Assembly: GCF_001429245.1 (NCBI RefSeq)
Contig: NZ_LMJE01000007.1
Coordinates: 473,127 to 537,126, forward strand
Source of the DNA: Rhizobium sp. Root274
GTDB taxonomy: Bacteria > Pseudomonadota > Alphaproteobacteria > Rhizobiales > Rhizobiaceae
Length of the DNA stretch: 64,000 nucleotides
Reading direction: 5' to 3'
A program made the translations under genes and the position numbers. The notes under the pieces were generated by a model. The model searched no databases. It was not told where the DNA came from and saw only the letters and a list, made by a program, of their open reading frames with translations. Within the stretch, counting starts at the first letter, position 1; every line of letters begins with the position of its first letter. Positions 39,244 through 48,814 of the stretch are shown one piece after another.

Positions 39244-39269
39244 TTATGCCCAACCGCTTCACCGCCTTC

Positions 39270-39375
39270 ATCCTCGGGCGAAGTCCCGAGGATCTACAGC
39301 CGCCAGCGGCAGACGGCGAGGTTCAAGGTGCGGACGCCACGGCAGATGCCCGGCACAAGGCCGAGCATGACAACC
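39270..39375. repeat. Palindromic intergenic repeat fragments
   Basis: ATCCTCGGG and CCCGAGGAT (39270-39293) form a perfect 9-bp palindrome with a 6-base centre, the same core as the elements at 55279-55422 and 56124-56285. A second, related stretch reads AGATGCCCGGCACAAGGCCG then AGCATGAC near 39344-39372. Such repeats are common in rhizobial intergenic DNA. The rest of the 39177-39495 gap shows no gene. Confidence 0.6.
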
Positions 39376-39495
39376 GAGAGCACCGAGTTGCAGTAAACGC
39401 GGCACTTAAGCTTTAGCCACCCTTCACTTATAATGATTTCTACCGCAGAGTGCATCTTATTGTGCCGGTAGCATTCGGATGGATGGTCAAATCAG

Positions 39496-40146
39496 ATGAG
39501 CAACGTTCCTTACCTAGCTTCACCAGGAAATATAAATAAGGCGTTCGCTGCTATTAGGACTGCCGCGACCCCTCCGAAGGTTTCGCAAGATTTTGTGAAA
39601 ACAAAACTAGGAATAACCGGCAGTTCTGGGGACCAAATGACCACGTTTCTGAAGCGACTTGGTTTCGCTTCATCGGATGGAACACCCACTGAACTGTACA
39701 GAGGGTATCGGGGCGTTGGCGGTGGACGCGCATTGGCAACGGCAATCAAGAGCGCTTACGGCCCTTTATATCAACGCAACGAGTACCTGCATGAGTGTGA
39801 TGAAAAGTCACTAAAAGAGATTATCATGCAGGAAACGGGCTATGCGAAAGACGCGAGACCGCTAGGCCTCACGGTAAGCACTCTAAGGAATCTGATTTCT
39901 TTGGCAGACTTTTCTGAACCGGAAAATTCTGCCAGTAGCGACGAGCGATACAGCGACGCTGCCTACTCCATCTCACCTCAGACACATATCAATCACGACA
40001 TGGTTTCGAAGACGAAAGGCGAAAACGTTAGATTGAATCTGGGATATACAATCAATCTCAACTTACCAGAGACGACTGACATCGAGGTTTTCAACGCGAT
40101 ATTCAAGAGTCTTAGAGCGAATCTACTGAGTAGTTCAGATGACTGA
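39496..40146 (+). CDS. DUF5343 domain protein, first gene of a HEPN module
   Basis: The 216-residue protein begins MSNVPYLASPGNINKAFAAI and continues with RTAATPPKVSQDFVKTKLGI, then GDQMTTFLKRLGFASSDGTP, the DUF5343 hallmark. The N-terminal about 145 residues form this domain; the tail (about 146-216) is less conserved and may contact the partner. Its stop overlaps the next start by eight bases. Codons (many AGA, CTA, ATA) and base content are visibly more AT-rich than the flanks, pointing to recent transfer. Function is unknown; partnership with a HEPN protein suggests a toxin-antitoxin or defence role. Confidence 0.85.
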   Translation: MSNVPYLASPGNINKAFAAIRTAATPPKVSQDFVKTKLGITGSSGDQMTTFLKRLGFASSDGTPTELYRGYRGVGGGRALATAIKSAYGPLYQRNEYLHECDEKSLKEIIMQETGYAKDARPLGLTVSTLRNLISLADFSEPENSASSDERYSDAAYSISPQTHINHDMVSKTKGENVRLNLGYTINLNLPETTDIEVFNAIFKSLRANLLSSSDD

Positions 40147-40729
40147 AAAAACTGATCTTTATCTTCGCGCTTTTGGTATGAGCGGGGCCCAGATTTCGTC
40201 TGAAATGCGGAAAATTGAGCGCGAAAAGGGAGTCACCCTACGGACGACAAAAGAGGGAAGAAAGGCTAGAAAGCACGAGGATTACGCAAATTTCGAACAA
40301 TCCATTCGAGACGATGCTTCATGGATGTCTGAGTACTACGAGATATTTTATTGCCTAGAAGTCTCAATCAGAAAACTCATAAATGACACTCTTTCGGAGG
40401 CAGAGGGGGCAGATTGGTGGAACACCAATCGAGTAGCTGTCGGCATCAAGAACGAAGTTCAAGCCATAAAAAACAGGGAAGAGCAGGCTGCAATAACTCT
40501 GAGATCCGACAACCCAATTGACTACACTACGTTCGGACAACTATCACAGATAATTACTGACAATTTCGATCTTTTTGTTCCGATAATTTCATCTAAGAGT
40601 GCAGTTAGTCGCGTACTCAACCAACTAAACTTACTGCGAGGACCTATCGCTCACTGCTGTCCGCTAGCTGCAGACGAACGAGACCGACTAAAGCTAGCCG
40701 TGCGCGACTGGTTCCGTCTATTGAGCTGA
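40139..40729 (+). CDS. Swt1-type HEPN domain protein, candidate RNase toxin or effector
   Basis: The 196-residue protein has a Swt1-like HEPN domain in its second half: YYEIFYCLEVSIRKLINDTL, GADWW near residue 90, DYTTFGQLSQIITDNFDLFV, and LLRGPIAHCCPLAADER. Arg167 and His172 form the RX4H motif of HEPN ribonucleases. The first 55 residues are charged and may bind a partner or RNA (REKGVTLRTTKEGRKARKHE). It is translationally coupled to the DUF5343 gene. RNase activity is inferred from the motif and not shown. Low GC matches its partner. Confidence 0.85.
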   Translation: MTEKTDLYLRAFGMSGAQISSEMRKIEREKGVTLRTTKEGRKARKHEDYANFEQSIRDDASWMSEYYEIFYCLEVSIRKLINDTLSEAEGADWWNTNRVAVGIKNEVQAIKNREEQAAITLRSDNPIDYTTFGQLSQIITDNFDLFVPIISSKSAVSRVLNQLNLLRGPIAHCCPLAADERDRLKLAVRDWFRLLS

Positions 40730-40816
40730 GGTTCGGACCAATAGCACAACAGCTGGAAACTCAGGCCTCAGCCACGAGAAACTGGTCACTCATCACGCGA
40801 TCGAGCCATTTCAGTT

Positions 40817-41260
40817 TCATCGCATATCAATCACGTTTGAAATCTCAATCCCGAACACCCGAAAATGCCGCAGATTCCGCGTCACCACGGTCAACCCGTG
40901 AAACGCCGCAGTCCCGGCAATCATCGCATCTGACGCACCCGGATTGGCACCCTCCGCGATGGCCTTAGCTTCGAGTGCGCCCGAAACCCGGGCCACTTCG
41001 GCATCGACAGGCAAAACAAGATCCGCCAGCCGGGTCACAAGCGGTCGCAACCAAGCCTCAAGAGCCCTCGCTTTCTGCACGGAGCCCTTGGCCTCCAGCA
41101 GCCGGATGCCCTTCTCGATCTCGTGGATCGATACCGCCGACAGATAGATCTGCCCCTCCCGCTCCTGCGCCTCCACCCAAACCTCAAACCTCTCGGGCAC
41201 GTTCACGCGCCCCGGTGACAGCAGCGACAGCACATCGGTATCGAGCAGATAGCCGCTCAC
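40817..41260 (-). CDS. vapC: VapC-type PIN domain toxin
   Basis: The 147-residue PIN nuclease has the acidic residues LLDTDVLSLL (first Asp), SIHEIEKGIRLLE (Glu) and GASDAMIAGTAAFHGLTVVT then RN (late Asp, strand with TRN), the usual VapC pattern. It probably cuts RNA when free of its antitoxin. The start overlaps the antitoxin stop by four bases. Confidence 0.92.
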   Translation of the reverse strand: MSGYLLDTDVLSLLSPGRVNVPERFEVWVEAQEREGQIYLSAVSIHEIEKGIRLLEAKGSVQKARALEAWLRPLVTRLADLVLPVDAEVARVSGALEAKAIAEGANPGASDAMIAGTAAFHGLTVVTRNLRHFRVFGIEISNVIDMR

Positions 41261-41523
41261 AATTCGATCTCGCGCGACGGCTGACGATTGCGCGCAAAGA
41301 CCTCGTCATCGAGATCCACATCGGCGGGAAACAGTTTGAGATGTGCCACAAGGCTGGGCCGGTCCTTGGCGAGCGCCCGCCTGGCCGCCTCCGCCGCCTC
41401 GATGCTGACCAGCACCGCCGCCGGCTTGCCATGTTTGGTAATGGTCACGAATTCGCCGGACGCAGCATCGTCTACCAATCCCGACAAACCTGCCTTGGCT
41501 TCCTTCACACCGATGCTGGACAT
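41257..41523 (-). CDS. Phd/YefM-type antitoxin for the PIN toxin
   Basis: The 88-residue protein starts MSSIGVKEAKAGLSGLVDDA and has FVTITKHGKPAAVLVSIEAA, the Phd/YefM DNA-binding fold. The C-terminal part (HLKLFPADVDLDDEVFARNR) is the toxin-binding tail. It lies first in the operon and overlaps the toxin gene by four bases. Confidence 0.9.
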   Translation of the reverse strand: MSSIGVKEAKAGLSGLVDDAASGEFVTITKHGKPAAVLVSIEAAEAARRALAKDRPSLVAHLKLFPADVDLDDEVFARNRQPSREIEL

Positions 41524-41703
41524 CGCGACACCTCATCAAGTGACCACCAGAGACCACAATGTACTCTGAGACCCCCTAATCCACAACGCCCACCCCTCAA
41601 ATCCCACACCCCAACCAACACCATTCCGAAAGCATTTCCTGTTACAGCATCTTCTGCAGCGCATTTTGCGGACATGATGTCTCCTGCCGTCCCCCTAGAG
41701 GAC

Positions 41704-43839
41704 ATGCAATGGCTCCCGAATGGTCTGGTTGCATCCATGGCAAATGATATTTCGCCGCCCCGTCAGGCGCGCCAGGTCGTCATGGCGGCGATCAGCGTGC
41801 TGGCGATATTGGCTGCGATCGCGGCGATGTCGGCCAATGTCGTCATCACCATGCGCGATGCCGCCAACAGCATTGATGAAAACCGCTCCCTCGATGCCGT
41901 GGCCTCCGCCGTCTCGTCGATCAAGAAGCGCATGTCCGTGACGGTGCGGGACAATGCGATCTGGGACGACGCCTATGCGGCGATCGGCTCTGCAGAAACG
42001 CAAGGCTGGATCGATGAAAACTGGGGCACGACCAGCGAGGATTATCCGCTTTACGATGGCGTCATCGTTCTCGATCCTGAGGGCCGGCAGGTCTCGGCCT
42101 ATCTGAAGGGCAAGACCTTCGATGCCCTCAAGGCCTTCGGCCCGAATTTCGCCGACCAGGCGAGCGACGCCTCCAGCCATCCCTCGACCAATGCCCATGT
42201 CGGCTTTTTCGCTTTGGCCGGCGAGATCACCATGGCCTCGACGCTGGCGATCCAGCCATATTACGACAAGCCGCCGACCCCGCTCTACACCCTGACCTTC
42301 TTCAAGACGCTGACGCCGGATTATATCGGCACGATCGCGGATGATTTTCAGGTGAAGGGTCTGACACTTGGAAAGGATCGGGTGACAGGCCAGCTTGATT
42401 ATCCGCTCCTTGCCACGGATGGCGAGGAACTCGCCCATCTCAACTGGCCGAAGCTCGATCCCGGCACGGCGGTCTATAGCCGCGTCTTTCCGCAGCTCGT
42501 CATCCTCGCCATCCTCTTTGCCATCTTCGTGATCCTCGTGATCTTTCATTCGCGCCTGGAATTGCGCCGTGAAAGCGCCCGCGCCGCCAAAGCAACCCGC
42601 GAGGCGACGCACGACCAGCTGACGGGCCTGCTCAACCGCGCAGGCTTCATCCAGGCGATCGCGCAGGCACCGGCAGGCTGCATCGTGCACTTGATCGATC
42701 TCGATGGCTTCAAGGCCGTCAATGATGCCTGGGGCCATGCCGTCGGCGACCAGCTCATTCGCCTGATCGGCCAAACGCTCGGCGTCGTGCATGAGCGGGT
42801 CTTTGCCATTGCCCGCATGGGCGGCGACGAATTCGCCCTCATCCATCCGGACGAGGTCGATGCCAAGGCCGTCGGGGCCCGCATCGTCCATTTGCTCAAG
42901 CAGCCCTTCGCCATTGACGGTCGCACCGTCGAGGTCGGCGCCAGCGTCGGCTTCACCGGCCTCACGGCAGACCAGCCGGCGCTGGAAGTCGTGCGCCGCG
43001 CCGATGTCGCCCTCTATCACGCCAAGGAAAGCGGGCGTGGCCAGACCGCGGCCTATTCCGCCGAACTCGATCTCGAGCGGGAAAACCTGGCGGATGCCGA
43101 GCGCCGCCTGAAGGCCGCCATCGGCAATGACGAAATCGGTGTGGTCTTCCAGCCACTCACCTCGGCGGCCTCCGGCAAGATCATCGGCGTCGAGGCGCTC
43201 GCCCGCTGGAGCCCGCCGACCGGCCCGGTCAGCCCCGAAGTGTTCATTCCGCTTGCTGAACGCTCGGGCCTTATCGATCAGCTGTCGCACAAGGTCTTTC
43301 AGACGGCGCTGGAGGCTGTTCACGGCTGGCCGGAGCTCGATCTTTCGCTCAACGTCTCGCCCTTGCAGCTTTGCAATCCCAATTTCGCTGACGAGATCAA
43401 GCAACTCCTGACGAGCCTGAACTTCGATCCCCACCGCCTCATCCTCGAGGTGACGGAAGGCGTGTTCATCTCGAAACCCGACAGGGCGCAGCGTTCGATC
43501 ACGGCCCTCCATGCCATCGGCGTGCGTTTCGCCATGGATGACTTCGGCACCGGCCATGCCAGCATCGGCACGCTCCGCCAGTTCGGCTTCGACAAGGTCA
43601 AGATCGACCGTTCGCTGATCTCGGGCGGCAATGACGCCATCCTCAGAGCCACCATCCAGCTTGCCGCCGCCCTCGACATCCCGGTCACGGCCGAAGGTAT
43701 CGAAACCGACGAGCAAGCCCATTTCGCCCGCGACGCCGGCTGCGAATTGCTGCAGGGCTATCTGATCGGCAAACCCATGTCGCTCGCCATGTTGAAGGAA
43801 CGGCTGGATCCACCGCCTCCCGCAGCGAAACGCGCCTGA
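41704..43839 (+). CDS. Membrane-bound GGDEF-EAL protein with CHASE4-like sensor
   Basis: The protein of about 711 residues has two membrane helices (about 20-45 and 265-290) around an extracytoplasmic sensor with SVTVRDNAIWDDAY, typical of CHASE4. The GGDEF domain has an intact RMGGDEFALI site. The EAL domain has VEALARW, a degenerate-looking but plausible EAL; ILEVTEGVF, MDDFGTGHASIG, VKIDRSL and TAEGIET follow. It could both make and break cyclic-di-GMP. The start is uncertain: ATGs at 41674, 41704 and 41737 are in frame and none has a well-spaced ribosome-binding site. Confidence 0.9.
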   Translation: MQWLPNGLVASMANDISPPRQARQVVMAAISVLAILAAIAAMSANVVITMRDAANSIDENRSLDAVASAVSSIKKRMSVTVRDNAIWDDAYAAIGSAETQGWIDENWGTTSEDYPLYDGVIVLDPEGRQVSAYLKGKTFDALKAFGPNFADQASDASSHPSTNAHVGFFALAGEITMASTLAIQPYYDKPPTPLYTLTFFKTLTPDYIGTIADDFQVKGLTLGKDRVTGQLDYPLLATDGEELAHLNWPKLDPGTAVYSRVFPQLVILAILFAIFVILVIFHSRLELRRESARAAKATREATHDQLTGLLNRAGFIQAIAQAPAGCIVHLIDLDGFKAVNDAWGHAVGDQLIRLIGQTLGVVHERVFAIARMGGDEFALIHPDEVDAKAVGARIVHLLKQPFAIDGRTVEVGASVGFTGLTADQPALEVVRRADVALYHAKESGRGQTAAYSAELDLERENLADAERRLKAAIGNDEIGVVFQPLTSAASGKIIGVEALARWSPPTGPVSPEVFIPLAERSGLIDQLSHKVFQTALEAVHGWPELDLSLNVSPLQLCNPNFADEIKQLLTSLNFDPHRLILEVTEGVFISKPDRAQRSITALHAIGVRFAMDDFGTGHASIGTLRQFGFDKVKIDRSLISGGNDAILRATIQLAAALDIPVTAEGIETDEQAHFARDAGCELLQGYLIGKPMSLAMLKERLDPPPPAAKRA

Positions 43840-43954
43840 GCACGTGGGCCATGCCCATCCGCTCAAGCAGGATCGTCGGCCATAGGCACATGGCACCCGC
43901 CATGCTAGGAGGCGCTACCTGAGCCCCCTTTCAAGCATAGCCAAGAGACGCTTT

Positions 43955-44458
43955 ATGACCCCGGCCCTGCAGAACGACCTGACCACCGAACTCCGCGACC
44001 TCCTGACGGAGCTGCATCAGGCACCGGAGCATTTCCAGACCTGGGACGCGCATCTGGAGCTGATTGCCGCCGGCGGCCTGGTGGTGCTGAAGTCTAAGCG
44101 GGCGAAGGGTCTGGTCGACAGGCTCTTCTGGGGCCGCGCACCGAAGACCACCGAAAACAAGCAGCTCCCCGAAGCCACCGCCTTTGCCGCCATAGACCGC
44201 TTTCTCGGCCTCGGCGCCCATCTGGCACTCTCCGATGCCCTGCCCGAAGGCCTGGTCCTCGACGAAGGCTTTCCCCATTGCGCAGTGAAGTTTGCCTATC
44301 GCAAGAAGGGCGCGCCGGAGGCACGATCCCTTTCGATGATCTTCATTGGCTTTAACGATGAAGCCGATGCAATGGCCTATGCCGAGCGCGCGGGCGAAAC
44401 TCTGCCGCTCGTCGCGACCCGCCCGCTGAGGGGCGCAAAACTGCACGAATGGCGTTGA
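43955..44458 (+). CDS. Hypothetical protein
   Basis: This 167-residue soluble protein begins MTPALQNDLTTELRDLLTEL. It has a basic middle (LKSKRAKGLVDRLFWGRAPK) and an alanine-rich helical region near residues 70-90. I recognise no domain. G/C-rich third positions and normal codon use support a real gene. It has no close partner; the neighbour at 44493 is on the other strand and ends 35 bases away. Confidence 0.65.
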   Translation: MTPALQNDLTTELRDLLTELHQAPEHFQTWDAHLELIAAGGLVVLKSKRAKGLVDRLFWGRAPKTTENKQLPEATAFAAIDRFLGLGAHLALSDALPEGLVLDEGFPHCAVKFAYRKKGAPEARSLSMIFIGFNDEADAMAYAERAGETLPLVATRPLRGAKLHEWR

Positions 44459-44492
44459 ATTCGGCCGTTTGCTGGGCTTGGACTTAAAAGGC

Positions 44493-45572
44493 TCACTCGC
44501 CTGCGACCGGCCCCTGGCGCCTTCGCCACAGCACATCGTCGAGCTTGGTCTGCAGCCCGACAAAGCGCGCAATACCGAGCCTGTTGGCAATCACCTGGAC
44601 CGACAGCGGCAGTGCCACGGCAAGTGCAATGCACCCGAGGATCAACGCCGTCAGGTCGAGATGCAGAAGTTTCAACCCGACCGCCCGGAAGGTCGCGATC
44701 ACCAGAATATGCATCACGTAAATGCCCATGGTGCAGCGCCCGAGCAGCACCAGTGGCCGGCGCAGCGGCGAATGGGCAAGGATCGTCGACAACATGAAGA
44801 AGGCGATCAGCCCGCACAACGTTCCGACCGTTGCCAGCCGCACGTCGAGCGCATAGTCATAGGCGATGCTGGCGGCGAGCACGAAACCCGCGGTCGCAAG
44901 CCCCAGCGTCACCGCCGAGCGCAGCGGCCCGGCCAGCCGCTCGGCAAAGACCAGCCGCCCGATCGAGAAATAGACCAGCCCGTAAAAGAGGTCGATGACG
45001 ATACCGGGCACCGGCAAACGGTGTACCGCAATCAGCAGCGCAAAGGCGAGAAGCGCCACCAGCCGCGCAGAGTAGCGCTGCAGGAGATAGCTCGCGGCAA
45101 AAGCGATGAACAAGGCATAGAGAAACCAGAAGGGTGAAACCGGATCCCAGCCGATCGACGCAAGCCGGCCGAGACTGGCATCGCGATTGACCACGCCCGA
45201 CCCGCTCATGATCACCTGTGCAGTCAGATGCACCGTCGACCACAGCACATAGGGCCAGGCCAGTGTCACGAGCTTCGGCTTCCAGAACGGGCGGGCGGTG
45301 GCGCCGGTCATCCCGTCACGAAGCATCCCGTCCCGATGCTCCGCCTCCCCTTCGGCAAGCGCCCGTTGCCGCCCGCCTTCGTAGAGAAAGCCGGAGACGA
45401 CGAAGAAAACAGGCATATGCACGGTGTAGACGAGATAATCGACATAGCCCCAGACACCGTTGAAGGAGATGAGCCCTGCCACCTGTAATCCGCGCATCAC
45501 ATGGCCATAGACGACGAGAATGATGGCAATGCCCTTGGCAATATCGAGCCCGTCGAGCCTCTGGGTCTGCAT
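44493..45572 (-). CDS. Acyltransferase 3 family membrane protein
   Basis: The 359-residue protein opens with GLDIAKGIAIILVVYGHVMR, the family signature with the His of the active site, then about ten hydrophobic helices, including MPVFFVVSGFLYEGG. Relatives O-acetylate or succinylate sugars of exopolysaccharides, glucans or Nod factors. I start at 45572 (MQTQRLDGLDIAK) although an ATG at 45623 is in frame; the acceptor is unknown. No glycan genes are close by. Confidence 0.88.
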   Translation of the reverse strand: MQTQRLDGLDIAKGIAIILVVYGHVMRGLQVAGLISFNGVWGYVDYLVYTVHMPVFFVVSGFLYEGGRQRALAEGEAEHRDGMLRDGMTGATARPFWKPKLVTLAWPYVLWSTVHLTAQVIMSGSGVVNRDASLGRLASIGWDPVSPFWFLYALFIAFAASYLLQRYSARLVALLAFALLIAVHRLPVPGIVIDLFYGLVYFSIGRLVFAERLAGPLRSAVTLGLATAGFVLAASIAYDYALDVRLATVGTLCGLIAFFMLSTILAHSPLRRPLVLLGRCTMGIYVMHILVIATFRAVGLKLLHLDLTALILGCIALAVALPLSVQVIANRLGIARFVGLQTKLDDVLWRRRQGPVAGE

Positions 45573-45672
45573 GACACATCTTTCGTCTGGCTGGAATTCA
45601 GCCCGACCTTGCGCATGCGTCACACGAGACGGTCAAGTTAAACACTTGATTAACCTTAATTTGGAACCCGCC

Positions 45673-46596
45673 TCACCGTCCATAACGGCGCGCGCCTGCC
45701 ACGCAGGCCACAACCGCCAGGGTCGCCAGCCCCATGCCCCAGCTCACCTCTTCACCGAGCAGCAGTGCCGCAAGTGCAAGGCCGAAGAACGGCTGCAGCA
45801 GCTGCAGCTGGCCGACGGCGGCAATGCCGCCAAGCGCCAGACCGCGATACCAGAAGACGAAGCCGATCAGCATGGAAAACAGCGAGACATAGGCAAGTCC
45901 CAGCCATTCGCCCGCCGTCACATCGACAAACGTCTGCGGCCTCAGCACCACGGTCAACACCAGCATGACCGGCAGGGCCAGCACCAGCGCCCAGGCAATC
46001 ACGGCAAAACCACCCATCTGCCGCGTCAGCCGCCCGCCCTCGGCATATCCCAGCCCGCAGACCAGGATGGCGGCGATCATCAGCAGGTCGCCCGTCAATG
46101 AAGCCGGCCCGCCATTTGCGACAGCAAAGCCGACGACGATCAGACTTCCCGCCAGCGAGAAGAGCCAGAACACCGGCTTCGGCCGCTCCGCCCCGCGCAA
46201 GACGCCAAACACGGCCGTCGACAGCGGCAGGAGCCCGATGAACACCAGCGACTGCGCCGAAGTGATGTGCTGAAGCGCAAGCGCCGTCAAAAGCGGAAAG
46301 CCGACGACGACGCCAAGCGCTATGACCACAAGCGAGACCAGATCCCCTCGCCCCGGCCGCACGGTCTTCAGCAGCAACAGCACGCCAAGCGCCAGAAGCC
46401 CGGCGATCGCGGCGCGTGCCGTCGTTAGAAACACCGGATCAAAGCCCTGCACCGCCACCCGCGTTGCCGGCAGCGAGGCCGAAAAGATCAACATGCCGAG
46501 CGCACCGTTCAGGAATCCGAGCGTCGCCTTGTCGGTCGGCAACAGTCTCTTCATCGCCTTTTCCGTCGTCGAAGCGCCGGTCATCACCTTGTCCAT
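45673..46596 (-). CDS. EamA-type DMT transporter
   Basis: The 307-residue inner-membrane protein has ten hydrophobic helices in two EamA repeats (one per half; for example ALGMLIFSASLPATRVAVQG and VSLFSMLIGFVFWYRGLALGG). AAGGAACGG precedes the ATG at 46596. It is divergent from the MocR-type regulator at 46754, whose shared promoter region suggests it is the target. Substrate unknown: such exporters often move amino acids or drugs. Confidence 0.9.
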   Translation of the reverse strand: MDKVMTGASTTEKAMKRLLPTDKATLGFLNGALGMLIFSASLPATRVAVQGFDPVFLTTARAAIAGLLALGVLLLLKTVRPGRGDLVSLVVIALGVVVGFPLLTALALQHITSAQSLVFIGLLPLSTAVFGVLRGAERPKPVFWLFSLAGSLIVVGFAVANGGPASLTGDLLMIAAILVCGLGYAEGGRLTRQMGGFAVIAWALVLALPVMLVLTVVLRPQTFVDVTAGEWLGLAYVSLFSMLIGFVFWYRGLALGGIAAVGQLQLLQPFFGLALAALLLGEEVSWGMGLATLAVVACVAGARRYGR

Positions 46597-46753
46597 GTTT
46601 GTCCGTTCCTTGTCCTGTAACACCGCAACCGCGGCACCTCGCCTCAGCAAGGCCGCGACGGCATGCGGCACACCCTAGCGGCAAGCCACTCGACTCGGCA
46701 GGCACAGACCGATACACTTCGGCCAAACTGTACTGATAACGAAAGCCATACGC

Positions 46754-48175
46754 ATGGACGCCCGCGCCGCCGCCCACCCCGAAACACCAGAGACCTCCAC
46801 CGGCCGCACGGCGAGCGTCATGGCTGCCATCCGTGCCCGCATTGCCTCCCGCAGTCTCGGTCCCGGCGCGAAACTTCCGTCGATCCGCAAGGCTGCCGAT
46901 CTCTTCGGCGTCTCGCCGTCCACCGTGGTCGAGGCCTATGAGCGCCTGGTGGCCGACGGTGTCATTCAATCCCGCCCAGGCTCCGGCTTCTACGTGTTGT
47001 CGCCTCAAGCGCCGCTGGTGCTCTCAGACCTCGCCCCTCGCCTCGACCGCGCCGTCGATCCCTTCTGGGTCACCCGGCAGTCGCTCGAAGCCCCGCTCGA
47101 CGCCCTGAAACCAGGCTGCGGCTGGATGCCCCCGGACTGGATGCCGGAACAGGATCTGCGCAAGGCTCTGCGCAGCCTGTCGCGCGCCGACACATCCCGC
47201 CTGACCGATTACAGCACGCCGCTCGGCCTCTTGCCCCTGCGCCAGCATCTCGTGCGCCGCATGGCCGAAAGCGGCATCGAGGCTGCCCCCGCTCAGGTGT
47301 TGCTCGTCGAAAGCGGCACCCAAGCGATTGATCTCGTCTGCCGCTTCCTGCTCGAACCGGGCGATACGGTCCTTGTCGATGATCCCTGCTACTTCAACTT
47401 TCTTGCCCTGCTTCGTGCCCACCGGGCAAAGATCGTCGGCATTCCCTTCACCCCGAACGGCCCCGATCTCGATGCCTTTGCGGAAGCCGTCGCCACGCAC
47501 CGGCCGCGCCTTTACGTCACCAATTCCGCCTTCCACAATCCGACCGGGGCCAGCCTCTCTCCCGCCACCGCCCATCGCCTGATGAAGATCGCCGAGGCGT
47601 CCGACCTCACCATAATCGAGGACGATATCTTCGCCGATTTCGAACAGCAGCCTGCTCCGCGGCTGGCAGCCCTTGATGGCCTGCAGCGCGTCATCCATGT
47701 CGGAAGTTTCTCGAAGACGCTCTCGGCCGCCACGCGCATCGGCTATATCGCCGCCCGCGCTGACTGGATCGAAGGCCTGACCGATCTCAAAATCGCCTCC
47801 TCCTTCGCCGGACCGGCGCTGGCGGCAGAACTCATCCTTTCGGTCTTGAAGGACGGCAGCTATCGCCGGCATCTTCAGTCTCTGCGCAGCCGGCTTGCCG
47901 CCGCGCTCGGCGAGACCCGCAAGCGCCTCGCCCGCCTTGGCGTCATGCCCTGGATCGAGCCACGGGGCGGACTGTTTCTCTGGTGCACCTTGCCGGATGG
48001 CCGGAATGCCACGGAAGTCGCCCGCCTCGCGCTTGCCGAAGGCGTCGTGCTCGCCCCCGGCAATGTCTTCTCTGCCTCCCAGAATGCCCCATCGATGATG
48101 CGGTTCAATGCGACCCAATGCGCCGATCCGCATATCTTCAAGGTGCTCGAAAGGGTTTTGCCCGCAAAGTCATAG
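46754..48175 (+). CDS. MocR-type GntR/aminotransferase regulator
   Basis: The 473-residue protein joins a GntR winged helix (about residues 15-85; FGVSPSTVVEAYERLVADGV then IQSRPGSGFYV) with an aminotransferase fold. The PLP Lys is in VGSFSKTLSAATRIGYIA, and YVTNSAFHNPTGASLSP is also canonical. MocR proteins sense PLP or amino acid imines. It is divergent from the DMT transporter gene, a common target layout. Confidence 0.95.
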   Translation: MDARAAAHPETPETSTGRTASVMAAIRARIASRSLGPGAKLPSIRKAADLFGVSPSTVVEAYERLVADGVIQSRPGSGFYVLSPQAPLVLSDLAPRLDRAVDPFWVTRQSLEAPLDALKPGCGWMPPDWMPEQDLRKALRSLSRADTSRLTDYSTPLGLLPLRQHLVRRMAESGIEAAPAQVLLVESGTQAIDLVCRFLLEPGDTVLVDDPCYFNFLALLRAHRAKIVGIPFTPNGPDLDAFAEAVATHRPRLYVTNSAFHNPTGASLSPATAHRLMKIAEASDLTIIEDDIFADFEQQPAPRLAALDGLQRVIHVGSFSKTLSAATRIGYIAARADWIEGLTDLKIASSFAGPALAAELILSVLKDGSYRRHLQSLRSRLAAALGETRKRLARLGVMPWIEPRGGLFLWCTLPDGRNATEVARLALAEGVVLAPGNVFSASQNAPSMMRFNATQCADPHIFKVLERVLPAKS

Positions 48176-48469
48176 CAAGGGCCTCACGAGTTCAAAGAAA
48201 AAACAGTCAGAACAGGCACCGTTGGTACCGATGCTACGACAAAATTCACCGTTCATCACGTAAAGTCGTCAAAGGGTTCAGGAGCACTGGTTTATCGACT
48301 GGAATTTGCCGCGCCACAGAAACGAAGTTGGCTCTCTCGTCTCTTCGGAGACTGACCTTACGAAGTTCAGCCAACCTGCCCGGCAAGAGACGACACGACA
48401 TCGGCCAAGTTCCCGGAACCTTTACCTTTCCACCGCATTTCTGTGCAACAGAATTGAGGAGAACACCCA

Positions 48470-48769
48470 ATGTCCATCATGAAATCCGCACTTGCCCTGG
48501 CAATGCTCGTCACAGGCACTGCCTTTGTCGCACCGGCCTCGGCCCAGGATGTCGAATTGCGCATCGGCCCGAACGGTGTCCGCCCGGTGATCCGCGAGCG
48601 AGATCGTGGCTGCAGCGCCCGCGAAGCCCGCGCCGCCGCTTTGGACGAAGGTCTACGCCGCCCGCAGGTCGTCCGTATGACCGATCGCAGTGTGACGGTC
48701 GAAGGCTTCACCCGTCGTGGTCCGGAACGCATCCGCTTCGCCAACCGTCGCGGCTGCCCGCTGATCTGA
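48470..48769 (+). CDS. Small secreted protein
   Basis: The 99-residue precursor has a signal peptide ending near VAPASAQD, preceded by TTGAGGAG. The mature part (DVELRIGPNGVRPVIRERDR, then GCSAREARAAALDEGLRRPQ, ending RRGCPLI) has two cysteines that could form a disulphide and is basic. I recognise it as a rhizobial exported small protein type of unknown role. The 294-base gap before it shows no gene. The terminator at 48815 follows. Confidence 0.7.
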   Translation: MSIMKSALALAMLVTGTAFVAPASAQDVELRIGPNGVRPVIRERDRGCSAREARAAALDEGLRRPQVVRMTDRSVTVEGFTRRGPERIRFANRRGCPLI

Positions 48770-48814
48770 GGCGCAAACTGGCTTTGGAGCGCTTCCTATA
48801 GCCTAAGAACAAAA

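Noticed and set aside
39192..39416. Short plus-strand frames after the polyamine operon
   Set aside because: They overlap a terminator and palindromic repeats and have no family likeness.
48413..48440. GGAAC-N16-CATT upstream of the small secreted protein
   Set aside because: The -10 part differs from the EcfG consensus and lies too near the start codon to be convincing.
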